From contig NZ_CP021376.1 in the NCBI RefSeq assembly GCF_002157875.1, forward strand, positions 2,243,501 to 2,307,500: 64,000 nt of DNA, written 5' to 3'. How positions within the stretch are numbered: the first letter of the stretch is position 1; every line of letters begins with the position of its first letter. A program made the position numbers and the translations under genes. Source of the DNA: Oceanisphaera avium. Lineage in GTDB: Bacteria > Pseudomonadota > Gammaproteobacteria > Enterobacterales > Aeromonadaceae. The notes under the pieces were generated by a model. That model worked only from the letters and a program-made list of their open reading frames with translations. It was not told the DNA's origin and did not search any database. Shown in pieces: positions 1 through 7,965 of this stretch.

Positions 1-987
1 CACCTGCCTTTTATTAATAGCTTGGCGGATTTTGAGCTAGTCGCCATTAGTACTTCTAAGCCAGAACAAGCCGCGGCAGAGTGGCCAGAAGTAGCCGTTT
101 ATACCGATGTCGATACTATGTTGGCAGAGTCTGGCGCTGAGCTAGTCGTGATCACCGCGCCCAATGAGGTGCATTACGAGTTGGGCCGCAAGGCGCTAAG
201 TATGGGGTTGCACGTAGTGATGGAAAACCCCACCGTTACTCAGCTACACCAAGGTGCTGAGCTAATGCGCTTAGCAGACAGTAAAAAGTTATGCTTAATT
301 CCTTTTCATAATCGTCGGTGGGACAGTGACTTTTTAACGCTGCGTAAATTGCTAGCCGATAATACCCTAGGTCCAATCCATGGTTTTGAGTCGCACTTTG
401 ATCGCTTTCGCCCGCGAGTCAGAGTAGAAACACCCGGTGCCGGCGCCGGGATCTGGTTTGATTTAGGTGGGCATCTTGTAGATCAGGTGTTGGTATTATT
501 TGGCAAGCCACAATCTATTACAGGGCGCTGTTTATCGATGCGCCCCGGCGCTAATGTCACGGATTATTTCCATGTGCAGCTGCATTACTGCGATAAAGAA
601 GTGGTATTGCACTCCAGCCCTTATCATCCAGGCCCCACCTTGCGCTTTAAGCTACAAGGCGAGCTAGGTTGTTATATCAAGCGTGGTTTTGATCCCCAAG
701 AAGAGCGATTACAAAATGGCATAGTGCCAGACTCGCCTTACTTGGCCAAAGAAGCTGAAGCGGATTATGGTGTTTTTTATTCGGATGATGATGCCCAAGT
801 TATAGAGTCTGAAATAGGCGGTTATCGTTATTTTTATCAAGCCACCGCTAAAGCTATTCGCAATGAGGCGCCGCCACCGGTTTCCATGCAAGATGCCTTA
901 GACGGGCTCAATATTATTAACTTAGCAGAAAAGAGTTCCGCCGAGGGACGAACGCTGCCCTTAACGGCGACCAGCTTTAGAGACTAA
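1..987 (+). CDS. Gfo/Idh/MocA family oxidoreductase (YdgJ-like), 5' truncated by window edge
   Basis: The reading frame is open to the first base of the window, so the N-terminal Rossmann motif lies outside it. An internal TTG at 22 is not the start. The protein resembles E. coli YdgJ along its length, with a run HNRRWDSDFLTL, then ESHFDRFRP, and FDPQEERL near the C-terminal third. These NAD(P)-dependent enzymes oxidise or reduce sugar-like alcohols, but the substrate here is unknown. The conserved E/DKP motif, whose lysine helps catalysis and cofactor binding, reads ENP here (AAC codon at 226-228), so normal dehydrogenase activity is doubtful. No downstream partner gene is on this strand. 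Family assignment is firm and function is open. Confidence 0.85.
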   Translation, partial: HLPFINSLADFELVAISTSKPEQAAAEWPEVAVYTDVDTMLAESGAELVVITAPNEVHYELGRKALSMGLHVVMENPTVTQLHQGAELMRLADSKKLCLIPFHNRRWDSDFLTLRKLLADNTLGPIHGFESHFDRFRPRVRVETPGAGAGIWFDLGGHLVDQVLVLFGKPQSITGRCLSMRPGANVTDYFHVQLHYCDKEVVLHSSPYHPGPTLRFKLQGELGCYIKRGFDPQEERLQNGIVPDSPYLAKEAEADYGVFYSDDDAQVIESEIGGYRYFYQATAKAIRNEAPPPVSMQDALDGLNIINLAEKSSAEGRTLPLTATSFRD

Positions 988-1234
988 ATCAAAGCGCCGC
1001 TTTGGGCTTTAGCCGTCTTACCGGGCTCGACCCGGTATCTCGTTTTGATGTTTTAGGTCTAAAAGCTAAACCGAGATCCTGACTTTCGTCAGGTTGACGG
1101 CTTTTTCAGTAGGGTGATGGCTAAGAGCAGCGCCGAGCACCAAGCTAAATCGAAGCGCCGCTTTGGCCCTTAGCCGTCTTATCGGGCTCGACCCAGTATC
1201 TCGTTTTATATTTAAAAGACCCATAAGCGGGAGC
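988..1234. repeat. Cluster of REP-like palindromic elements
   Basis: This gap between two converging genes holds three related palindromic units: 1012-1042 (+), 1072-1101 (-) and 1173-1203 (+). Each has the pattern GCCGTC, then an inner hairpin arm, then (T/G)ATCTCG. The first two face each other and form a larger imperfect palindrome. A further segment starting AAATC(A/G)AAGCGCCGCTTT occurs twice, near 986 and 1147. Related units recur at 30609-30638, 30664-30692 and 55806-55835. They may help end transcription of the flanking genes. No coding potential is seen. Confidence 0.75.
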
Positions 1235-1738
1235 TTACTCGGCCTTGAGACTGGTATCAGGTTCAGCTTCGCCGCCGTGGCGGCGCTGTAGTGCTAGACC
1301 TTGTAGGAAGTTACGCAAAAACTGATCACCACAGGCTTTAAAATGTTTATGATCGGGCTTTCTAAATAACGAGGTGAGCTCCGGCTTTCTTACCACAAAG
1401 CCGGCTAAGCTAAGTAAGTTTAAAATATCTTCTTCTTTTAACTGCAGCGCGACTCTTAGCTTTTTAAATACTTGATTATTAATAGGTTCTGCTAGGTCAG
1501 CCTTAGGAGCTGGGCCACCTTGGCGCGGTCCTCTTTCTTGTAGTACTAAGCCATTTAAAAAGCCTAATAGTTGCTCGTTGCTGCAGCTGTGATAATTGTC
1601 ATCTTCTTCTTTAGCAAGCAAAGCTAAAAGTTGTGCTTCATCAATCTTAATACCGCCTAAGCTAAAAATCGCTAATGACTGAGCATCTTTTAGATCAAGG
1701 GCGTAGCGTACTCGGCGTAAAATATCGTTATTAGTCAT
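1235..1738 (-). CDS. yehS: DUF1456 family protein YehS
   Basis: A 167-residue soluble protein made of two similar halves, each resembling the DUF1456 repeat: residues ~4-65 begin NDILRRVRYALDLKD and residues ~87-150 begin NNQVFKKLRVALQLKE. Both halves end with a conserved FLxGL-type segment. E. coli YehS has the same layout at about 156 residues. Its biochemical function is unknown. The gene starts one base after the stop of the RRM protein gene, so the two are very likely co-transcribed and perhaps translationally coupled. The acidic C-terminal tail is an extension beyond the family core. Confidence 0.85.
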   Translation of the reverse strand: MTNNDILRRVRYALDLKDAQSLAIFSLGGIKIDEAQLLALLAKEEDDNYHSCSNEQLLGFLNGLVLQERGPRQGGPAPKADLAEPINNQVFKKLRVALQLKEEDILNLLSLAGFVVRKPELTSLFRKPDHKHFKACGDQFLRNFLQGLALQRRHGGEAEPDTSLKAE

Positions 1739-1739
1739 C

Positions 1740-2012
1740 TTATTTAGTTTCCGCAGCGTTAGGATCGGTCGGTTTATCTTCGGCTTTCTTTACTCGAATT
1801 TTTTCACCGTCTACTTCAATGCCATTTAAGCTTTTAATGGCCGCCTTGGCTTGGGCAGGATTAGGCATAAAAGCAAAGCCAAAACCCTTAGAGTTTTGCG
1901 TATTAGGATCCATAACTAAATGAAAATACTGTACTAAACCATAAGGCGTGAGCAGGGCGAGGATTTTTTCCTCAGTGGTAAGGCGAGATAAACCGCGGAT
2001 TATGAGTTTCAT
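1740..2012 (-). CDS. Small RNA-binding protein with one RRM domain
   Basis: A 90-residue protein that is almost entirely one RNA recognition motif. RNP2 is LIIRGL (residues ~3-8) and RNP1 is KGFGFAFM (~43-50), with aromatic residues in the usual RNA-stacking positions. A basic and acidic tail follows. Single-RRM proteins of this kind are common in marine gammaproteobacteria and cyanobacteria, and some respond to cold or act as RNA chaperones; that role is inferred from the family only. It is the first gene of a two-gene unit with yehS. Confidence 0.85.
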   Translation of the reverse strand: MKLIIRGLSRLTTEEKILALLTPYGLVQYFHLVMDPNTQNSKGFGFAFMPNPAQAKAAIKSLNGIEVDGEKIRVKKAEDKPTDPNAAETK

Positions 2013-2172
2013 GGGTTCTCCAAAAACTTAATGTTGTTGCATATCTATCAATGCAGGATAGGCCGAAAACAAAAAGGAGTGAATAAAAGGGGCGTAAATG
2101 AATGCGCTGGGCGCGCGAGTGTAGCAGTTTGTGTGGCTGTCGTCTGCCGTTTTAGTGGGCTGGGCTAAGCAC

Positions 2173-2198
2173 AAAAAAGCCGACCCTAAGGGTCGGCT
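2173..2198 (-). terminator. Intrinsic terminator of the symporter gene
   Basis: A 9-bp perfect stem AGCCGACCC / GGGTCGGCT with a 3-nt loop is followed on the minus strand by a run of six U. It lies just beyond the stop of the symporter gene ending at 2237. Confidence 0.85.
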
Positions 2199-2236
2199 GT
2201 AATAAAGAGCGAGGTGAGGACTAATAAGCTATTAAA

Positions 2237-3679
2237 TTAGCTTTCTAGGCTGCGAATACGCTGGCTAAGAATTGAAAAATCAAATACTTGGCGACTGGGT
2301 AGCATCATAAATAAGCCAGATACCATCACCGGCACTAAGCTTGCCAGTAAGAAAGATTCCAATAAAAATTCAATCTCAGCTGCTGGGGCGGGGAAGAGCC
2401 ACAAGCCAGCAACTAAGCCGGCCGCTGTACTGAGTACCGCATTATAGGCTTGATAGCGGGCGCTATAAAAACCAAAGAACACCGGGAAAGCGGCGGCACA
2501 ACATAAGAGATCGGCAAACAAAAACAGGTATAAAACACTAAAGCCCTGGGATGCTACCACCAGCACCGGAATTGAAATTAACACAATCGCCCAGCGGGAA
2601 AGGCCTAATAAGCGATTAGCGCTTACCTCGGGTAGCATACGGCGTAAGTCTACTACTAGCATGCTAGAAATACCGCTAATGGTAGAGTCGGCGCTACTCA
2701 TTATTAAGGCCAAGCCAAAGGGCAGTAAGCCAATGACAAACCACATCGGCACATTGGCTAGCAGCACATCAAACACTGCCACCGAGCCATCACCTGGCAA
2801 ATCTAGGCCAACAAAGGCTAAGCCAAATAACCCTAAGATAAAGATAAAAATAAAGCTCATCACACCACTTACAATAAAACCGTTGCGAATGGCTCTGTTG
2901 TTTTGGGCGGCAAAGATACGCTGCCAGGTGCCTTGCGAAAAAAGGCCGGTAAGCACCACGGCAATAAAGAAAGTGAGTCCAGATTTAAAGCCATTTAGAT
3001 CAAAGGGATTAAGTAGCTCGGGTGCTTTTTCTTTTAAACCGGCAATGGTGGGTCCCATGCCACCTACGGCAAACCAGCCAAACATGATCAGCAATAATAA
3101 AAACGGCAGTATCACTATCATCTGTAAACGGTCGGTAAAAATAGTAACACGCAAGCCCCCATATAGCGTGTAAAGCAAGGTGGCCACCATCACTATGGTG
3201 GCGGTCGTCCATAGGGGCACAGGCGCGATTAAATTAACCATTTTAGCAATGGCAGTTAAGCCTGCGGTGAGTGAAATAAACATATAAAACAGCATAATCA
3301 CTAACACAAAGCCGTACATGGTTTTGCCATAGCGGTGCAATACAAACTCAGTGAGTGTATGACCTTCTGGAATGAGCTCACGTAAGCGTTTACCCAAGGG
3401 GATCATCATAAAACGGGGCGCAAGTGAGCCCAGTGCATAACCGGTGACCGCGCCTATGCCACCCCAAGTGGCGGCTTCAGCTGGGCCAAATAATATCCAA
3501 GTGCCTAAGGTAGTTGCTAGCAGAGTTAGCATAGTGGCCATGCCATTTTGGCTATTACGCGCTACAACAAAGTCTTCAATTTTATCTTGTTGGCGGCGAG
3601 CGTAAAGCATGCCAGGAATGGCGAAAATAGCGGCAAATAAACACAGCCAAAACAGGGCTTGAGTGGTGGACAGTAGCAT
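2237..3679 (-). CDS. Sodium:solute symporter (SSS family), TPP-riboswitch controlled
   Basis: A 480-residue integral membrane protein with about 13 hydrophobic segments, typical of the SSS (LeuT-fold) family. An early GTWILFGPAEAATWGG segment and later SSADSTISGISSMLVVDL carry the helix-break and sodium-site serines typical of these carriers. The substrate cannot be read from sequence. A TPP riboswitch lies directly upstream on the same strand, so expression should fall when thiamine pyrophosphate is high. This points to uptake of thiamine or a pyrimidine or thiazole precursor, as proposed for the TPP-regulated symporter ThiV from comparative genomics. The ribosome site AGGGAG sits 5 bases before the ATG. 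Confidence 0.85.
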   Translation of the reverse strand: MLLSTTQALFWLCLFAAIFAIPGMLYARRQQDKIEDFVVARNSQNGMATMLTLLATTLGTWILFGPAEAATWGGIGAVTGYALGSLAPRFMMIPLGKRLRELIPEGHTLTEFVLHRYGKTMYGFVLVIMLFYMFISLTAGLTAIAKMVNLIAPVPLWTTATIVMVATLLYTLYGGLRVTIFTDRLQMIVILPFLLLLIMFGWFAVGGMGPTIAGLKEKAPELLNPFDLNGFKSGLTFFIAVVLTGLFSQGTWQRIFAAQNNRAIRNGFIVSGVMSFIFIFILGLFGLAFVGLDLPGDGSVAVFDVLLANVPMWFVIGLLPFGLALIMSSADSTISGISSMLVVDLRRMLPEVSANRLLGLSRWAIVLISIPVLVVASQGFSVLYLFLFADLLCCAAAFPVFFGFYSARYQAYNAVLSTAAGLVAGLWLFPAPAAEIEFLLESFLLASLVPVMVSGLFMMLPSRQVFDFSILSQRIRSLES

Positions 3680-3690
3680 GAATTCTCCCT

Positions 3691-3708
3691 TTGCCTATGG
3701 TTAGGCAA
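3691..3708 (-). promoter_or_regulatory. Hairpin abutting the symporter ribosome site
   Basis: A perfect 7-bp inverted repeat, TTGCCTA with TAGGCAA and a 4-nt loop, ends immediately before the AGGGAG ribosome site at 3685-3690. It probably belongs to the expression platform of the upstream TPP riboswitch. It has no U-run, so control of translation is more likely than of termination. Confidence 0.5.
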
Positions 3709-3786
3709 GCATACGTCGATCGTCAGTCATTGACGAAATATGCCGGGTAAAGACGGGCGCACAGGTGGGGAGTGAGGATCAGTCAG

Positions 3787-3897
3787 TTCCTTCCCTTCGC
3801 CGGCATTATCCGGATCAGGTTCTAAGGGTTACCGCAGCACATTGCGGAATCTCAGCCAAATGGGGTGCATATTTCGCACCTTAGGCTCCCCCAGGAA
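3787..3897 (-). promoter_or_regulatory. TPP riboswitch (THI element) for the symporter
   Basis: The minus strand contains the conserved THI-element blocks in order: GGCTGAGA, ACCCTTAGAACCTGATC, GGATAATGCCGGCGAAGGG. P1 can form from TTCCT and AGGAA at the two ends, and P2 from CTAAGG and CCTTAG. An extra small hairpin, GTGC...GCAC, fills the variable P3 region. The element lies about 110 bases upstream of the symporter ATG. A CUCCCC stretch at 3767-3772 could pair with the GGGAG of the ribosome site or with GGGGAG near P1, which would allow a switch. This last point is inference. Confidence 0.93.
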
Positions 3898-3950
3898 TGG
3901 TGATGAGAGTAAGAATAAATGTGGCGCTTGTCAAACCTCGGTCAAACCGT

Positions 3951-4907
3951 TTACTCGCGGCTATCGCGATCGAAAGTATTTAACGGCAGTGCGCTTGGCG
4001 CCGTTAGGCTGGTTGATGCTGTAACCTTGGTGGTGCGCTGTAGTTGCCAAGTCGCTAAGCAGGATATCAGTATGCCTGGCCAGAGTACTGCAGCGATCGG
4101 CGCACCGATAAATAGCCAAGGCAATATGGTGACTGCAGCGGGGTTGAGATAGGTGTAAGCCATGACTTTTTGCGGGCCAAGTTGAATGCTGCCAGATTGA
4201 TAGAGATACACGCTGCCTAGGGTGGCGCAAACTACTAGATAGGCCATTGCCAGTCGATCATTTGGTCCTAGGTTTTGCCACTGTAGCGGAATATCGACTA
4301 GCCAGACGGCCAGCCCCATCCAAAAAGCGCCCCCTATTAAAATGGCACAGGTCAGCACGCCGATTGAGTCACCGCGATAGAGCAACTTCATACTCAATGA
4401 ATAGGCACACATGCTGAGCACGCCCAGCAGAAATATTTTGTCGCCCTGATTAAGTTGTAGTGCCAGCGCTCGGCTTGGATTGCCTTCGAAGATCACCCAG
4501 AGTGCACCTAATATACCCAGTAAATAACTGCATGCCTGAGGGCGCCTGATAGGGGTATGTAATAGCCAAATCCCTAATACGCTGGTGATCAGGGGTACTA
4601 AGGTAAATAAGGTACTGGTGTTAAGGGCGGTAGTGGTATGCAACGCTTCAAACAGGCAGATAAAAAAAAGTGAATAGAAGAGGCTAATAATCAGCCCACG
4701 TGGCAGTGCTTGTAGCAGTTTTCGCCGTCGTTCGGCATTGATCAATATCCATGGCAGCATCAAGATTGCGGCCAGCAAAAAACGCAGTAGCGTCAGGGAG
4801 GCGGCTGGTGCTACGGGTGCCAGCTGCGCCGAAACGATAAAAGAGCCTGCAATAAATAAGGTAGCGAGTAGCACGCGTAGATGGGCGTGCCAGGTTTGCA
4901 TAAACAT
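3951..4907 (-). CDS. DMT/EamA family transporter
   Basis: A 318-residue membrane protein with two EamA halves of about five transmembrane segments each, and typical short charged loops (for example NAERRRK). EamA proteins usually export amino acids, nucleosides or other metabolites; the substrate is unknown. The start has a good ribosome site (GGGAG, six bases before ATG). The gene lies 29 bases downstream of a nitroreductase gene on the same strand and is probably in one unit with it. A LysR regulator diverges from that pair. Confidence 0.8.
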   Translation of the reverse strand: MFMQTWHAHLRVLLATLFIAGSFIVSAQLAPVAPAASLTLLRFLLAAILMLPWILINAERRRKLLQALPRGLIISLFYSLFFICLFEALHTTTALNTSTLFTLVPLITSVLGIWLLHTPIRRPQACSYLLGILGALWVIFEGNPSRALALQLNQGDKIFLLGVLSMCAYSLSMKLLYRGDSIGVLTCAILIGGAFWMGLAVWLVDIPLQWQNLGPNDRLAMAYLVVCATLGSVYLYQSGSIQLGPQKVMAYTYLNPAAVTILPWLFIGAPIAAVLWPGILISCLATWQLQRTTKVTASTSLTAPSALPLNTFDRDSRE

Positions 4908-4936
4908 GTTTATCTCCCGTCGAGCAGATTGCCGGA

Positions 4937-5545
4937 TTAGCGCTGGAAACGGTCCAGCACTCTCACGTTTTCCAATGAGAGTTGTCCGGGTTTAGGCCAA
5001 GCCTCTTTGTCCGCTTTTCCTATGGTCAGCATCATGCCGATCACATGATCGTCGGGTAGCTGAATAAGCTCGCTAACACGCTGGGTATCAAAACCTATCA
5101 TGGGGCAGCTGTCGTAACCCATGGCTTTGGCTGCCAACATGGCAGTTTGCGCGACCATACCAATCGAGCGGATTGCTTCGTCACGTTGTAGCTGTGGCTG
5201 ATTTTCATAGAAGCCGTGAATCATCGACAGCATAAGATCTTGAGTGTTGATGGGCGCATGGCGCCAGCAATGTGCAGGGTTACGCTGCCAAGCTTGAGTA
5301 TCGGCACACAGCACCAGTAATAGCGATGCATCGGTGACCTGAGCTTGATCTCCTGCGGCTTTACGCATTTCGGCGCGTAATTGTCGATCCTCAACCTGCA
5401 CGAAGCGCCAATGTTGTAGATTAAAGGCTGTGGGAGCCTGCAGCATGCAGTGAAACAATTGTTTAATATCGGCTTCAGGCATGATGAAGGCCGCATCATA
5501 TTGTTTGACTGCGCGGCGAGTCGTGATGGCGTCGAGAGTGTGCAT
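4937..5545 (-). CDS. Nitroreductase family FMN-dependent oxidoreductase
   Basis: A 202-residue single-domain nitroreductase. The N-terminal TTRRAVKQYD segment corresponds to the FMN-phosphate-binding RxS/R motif of the family, and APTAFNLQHWRF matches the conserved FMN-contacting block. A C-terminal IGKADKEAWPKPGQLSLE resembles the usual end of NfnB/YdgI-like members. It would reduce nitro or quinone compounds with NAD(P)H; the natural substrate is unknown. It starts 83 bases from the likely start of a divergent LysR regulator, which probably controls it. Confidence 0.82.
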   Translation of the reverse strand: MHTLDAITTRRAVKQYDAAFIMPEADIKQLFHCMLQAPTAFNLQHWRFVQVEDRQLRAEMRKAAGDQAQVTDASLLLVLCADTQAWQRNPAHCWRHAPINTQDLMLSMIHGFYENQPQLQRDEAIRSIGMVAQTAMLAAKAMGYDSCPMIGFDTQRVSELIQLPDDHVIGMMLTIGKADKEAWPKPGQLSLENVRVLDRFQR

Positions 5546-5628
5546 TATATATTTCCTTTGATTTGTTCAACTTGGTGGTCAGTATTTCATATGCAAAAAT
5601 GAAGAAAAATAGAATGGAAGCAGAGATT

Positions 5629-6537
5629 ATGTGCACAAATGCACAGGTGGATGACTGGCACGAGATCTATATTGCTTATCAGGTAGCCAGATTGGGCTCG
5701 TTAAGTGCGGCTGCCCTACAGCTTGATGTGCATCACAGCACGGTATTACGCCGCATTAATGCGCTGGAAACTAAGCTAGGTACTCGTCTATTTCACCGCC
5801 ATGCGCGTGGTTATGTTGCGACCGAAGCAGGGCAAGCCTTATTGGCCGCCGCCGCGCAGGCCGAAGAGACTTTTAGCCGGATGCGCGCCCAAGTTGGCGA
5901 GAGTGAAGCCCTCGCGGGCACGCTGATCCTCACCTCAGTCAATAATCTGGTTCCCTACATAACACCACTGCTGGCGGAGTTTCAGCGGCAACACCCGAAT
6001 ATACGCCTGGAATACTCCGCCGATCGCCGAGTGTATCGGCTAGAGCATGGTGAGGCGCATGTCGGCATACGGTCGGGATCTCGACCGCAAGAGCTGGATT
6101 ATGTTGTTCAGCACCTTACTCGGGCTGCAGGAACTTTATATGCCAGTCGTGAATATGTACGCCGTTATGGCTGTATTACTTCGCTCGAGGACATCGCTGG
6201 GCATCGTTTTATCGGCACCACTAGCCCACGTCCTGGCAGTTTATTTATGCGCTGGATGGAGAAGAAGGTGTTACCGGAGCAGATTTTTTATCGGGTGCAG
6301 GATTTCACCGGTTTTATTCCAGCTCTGGAGGCGGGAATGGGTTGTGGCCCTTTGAGTTGTTGGCAGGCAAGTTTGGCTTCTGGGCTGCAGCCCTTGTTGC
6401 CACCACCGGAAAGTTGGACCCATGATCTGTGGTTAACAAGCCACGGTGATCTGCATAGCACCGCTAAGGTGCAGGCCTTTACGCAGTTTATCAAAAGCAG
6501 CATTGCCGAGCGCCAGAGTGACTTTATACCGGTTTAA
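5629..6537 (+). CDS. LysR-type transcriptional regulator
   Basis: An N-terminal winged helix-turn-helix (GSLSAAALQLDVHHSTVLRR, early in the protein) is followed by a LysR substrate-binding domain. The frame opens upstream at a TTG (5563), but that reading adds residues not found in the family. The ATG at 5629 gives the normal spacing to the helix-turn-helix. ATG 5614 is the alternative. The VHHSTVLRRI core resembles regulators of the subgroup that carry a single-domain response to aromatic or aldehyde compounds, but the effector is unknown. It is divergent from the nitroreductase gene and is the likely regulator of nitroreductase-DMT. Confidence 0.8.
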   Translation: MCTNAQVDDWHEIYIAYQVARLGSLSAAALQLDVHHSTVLRRINALETKLGTRLFHRHARGYVATEAGQALLAAAAQAEETFSRMRAQVGESEALAGTLILTSVNNLVPYITPLLAEFQRQHPNIRLEYSADRRVYRLEHGEAHVGIRSGSRPQELDYVVQHLTRAAGTLYASREYVRRYGCITSLEDIAGHRFIGTTSPRPGSLFMRWMEKKVLPEQIFYRVQDFTGFIPALEAGMGCGPLSCWQASLASGLQPLLPPPESWTHDLWLTSHGDLHSTAKVQAFTQFIKSSIAERQSDFIPV

Positions 6538-6545
6538 ACAGCAAT

Positions 6546-6575
6546 AAAAAACGCGACCTTGAAGGCCGCGTTTTT
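6546..6575. terminator. Bidirectional terminator between LysR and pyrC
   Basis: The stem AAAAACGCG / CGCGTTTTT encloses CC...GG pairs. A and T runs on both sides let it end both the LysR gene (+) and pyrC (-). Confidence 0.85.
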
Positions 6576-6602
6576 GTTGCTTGCTTGATAAGCGCAGGTT
6601 GC

Positions 6603-7646
6603 TTACTTCACCATCCAGCTGATGGTTTCACCGGCACGAATTGGCACCAGCTCTTCACCACCTAACGGCAGAGTGGCAGGCACAGACCAAGTTTCTTTGA
6701 CCAAGGTGATGGTGTCGGCGTTGCGTGGCAGGCCGTAGAAGTCGGGGCCGTTATGGCTAGTAAACGCTTCTAACTTATCCAGTGCACCGGCTTCTTCAAA
6801 CACTTCGGCATACAGCTCAACGGCCGCATGAGAGGTGTAAGCACCGGCACAGCCACAGGCAGTTTCTTTATTTTTCTTAAAATGTGGTGCTGAGTCAGTC
6901 CCCATAAAGAACTTTTTACTGCCGCTAGTGGCGGCTTTTACTAGCGCTTGTTGGTGAGTGTTGCGCTTTAAAATAGGTAAGCAGTAATAGTGGGGGCGAA
7001 TTCCACCTACTAACATATGGTTACGGTTATAAAGTAAATGATGCACAGTAATAGTAGCGGCCACATTATCACCGGCTTGCTCAACAAACTTCACTGCATG
7101 CTCGGTAGTAATGTGCTCAAGGACGATTTTAAGATCAGGAAAGTCACGCACTACATTGGGTAAAATGGTCTCTAAAAAGACTTTCTCGCGGTCAAAAATA
7201 TCTATATTAGCATCAGTTACTTCGCCGTGTACCAGTAGCAAAATGCCCAGCTCCTGCATCACCTCCAATACCGCGTAAATATTTTTTACGTCAGTTACGC
7301 CAGAGTCGGAGTTGGTAGTGGCACCCGCAGGATATAACTTACAGGCCACAATTTTACCGCAAGCTTTAGCGCGGCGAATTTCTTGGGGATCGGTTTTATC
7401 GGTGAGATACAAGCTCATTAAAGGCTCAAACTGACTGCCGTCTGGGCGCACCGCGGTGATCTTATCGTAATAAGCCAGCGCCAGTTCGGTGGTGGTTGCC
7501 GGTGGTAACAAATTTGGCATAACCAAGGCGCGGCCTAAATAACGGCTGGCATCGCGCACCGTATCGCTAAGTTGTGCGCCGTCGCGCAGGTGCAAATGCC
7601 AATCATCGGGGCGAGTAATGGTTAGGCTAGTCGGTTGTGTGCTCAT
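6603..7646 (-). CDS. pyrC: Dihydroorotase
   Basis: A 347-residue type II dihydroorotase, close to E. coli PyrC (348). It reversibly cyclises N-carbamoyl-aspartate to dihydroorotate in pyrimidine synthesis. The metal ligands are visible: HLH at residues 17-19 in DWHLHLRD, the carboxylated lysine in [10 protein letters not shown] (about 103), and histidines in LLVHGEV (about 140) and VLEHITT (about 178). The aspartate of GTDSAPH closes the site. The gene stands alone with a terminator downstream. Confidence 0.96.
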   Translation of the reverse strand: MSTQPTSLTITRPDDWHLHLRDGAQLSDTVRDASRYLGRALVMPNLLPPATTTELALAYYDKITAVRPDGSQFEPLMSLYLTDKTDPQEIRRAKACGKIVACKLYPAGATTNSDSGVTDVKNIYAVLEVMQELGILLLVHGEVTDANIDIFDREKVFLETILPNVVRDFPDLKIVLEHITTEHAVKFVEQAGDNVAATITVHHLLYNRNHMLVGGIRPHYYCLPILKRNTHQQALVKAATSGSKKFFMGTDSAPHFKKNKETACGCAGAYTSHAAVELYAEVFEEAGALDKLEAFTSHNGPDFYGLPRNADTITLVKETWSVPATLPLGGEELVPIRAGETISWMVK

Positions 7647-7819
7647 TAAGGCTTAATCTCCATTGCATCAAGGCCACCATTATCTACTGCTGGCGCCAAT
7701 TAACCAAATTTCCCTAAGGCAAGAGTGAAGGGCAAAGAGAGGTGTGTAACCAAGATAGCTCGCCCTAGTTCATGATTATCAGCTCACACCTTGCTCTTTT
7801 TATGTTATGGTCTAGGCCG
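7647..7819. other. Intergenic region upstream of the second TPP riboswitch
   Basis: It should hold the divergent promoters of pyrC and of the riboswitch-led SDR operon. The segment AGTGAAGGGCAAAG near 7722 resembles an inverted repeat arm at 57718. No gene is seen. Confidence 0.4.
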
Positions 7820-7905
7820 TGACACGGGGTGTCTGGCAGCACATCTGCCTGGCTGAGATAACACCCGTCGAACCTGATCCAGTTCATACTGGCGAAGGGA
7901 TGTCA
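7820..7905 (+). promoter_or_regulatory. TPP riboswitch (THI element) for the SDR-monooxygenase operon
   Basis: Conserved THI blocks occur in order: GGGGTG, GGCTGAGATAACACCCG, AACCTGATCCAGTTCATACT and GGCGAAGGGA. P1 can form from TGACA (7820-7824) and TGTCA (7901-7905). The compact P3 is GGCAG...CTGCC. It begins about 145 bases before the ATG of the short-chain dehydrogenase gene, in the same direction. Confidence 0.94.
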
Positions 7906-7937
7906 GCCTTTCGGCTCACGGCAATCTTGCCCATCTG

Positions 7938-7960
7938 CCTTCGCCTCTGACTTTTAGAGG
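7938..7960 (+). promoter_or_regulatory. Sequestor/anti-sequestor expression platform of the TPP riboswitch
   Basis: CCTTCGCC (7938-7945) is the exact reverse complement of GGCGAAGG inside the aptamer (7891-7898). CCTCT (7944-7948) is the exact complement of the ribosome site AGAGG (7956-7960). The two pairings share bases 7944-7945, so they compete. With TPP bound, GGCGAAGG is held in the aptamer and CCTCT can hide the ribosome site. Without TPP, CCTTCGCC is taken up and the site is free. The pairings are seen; the switching is inferred. Confidence 0.72.
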
Positions 7961-7965
7961 TAGCC

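Noticed and set aside
2661..3173. 170-codon frame antisense to the symporter gene
   Set aside because: It is a shadow of a well-supported membrane protein gene.
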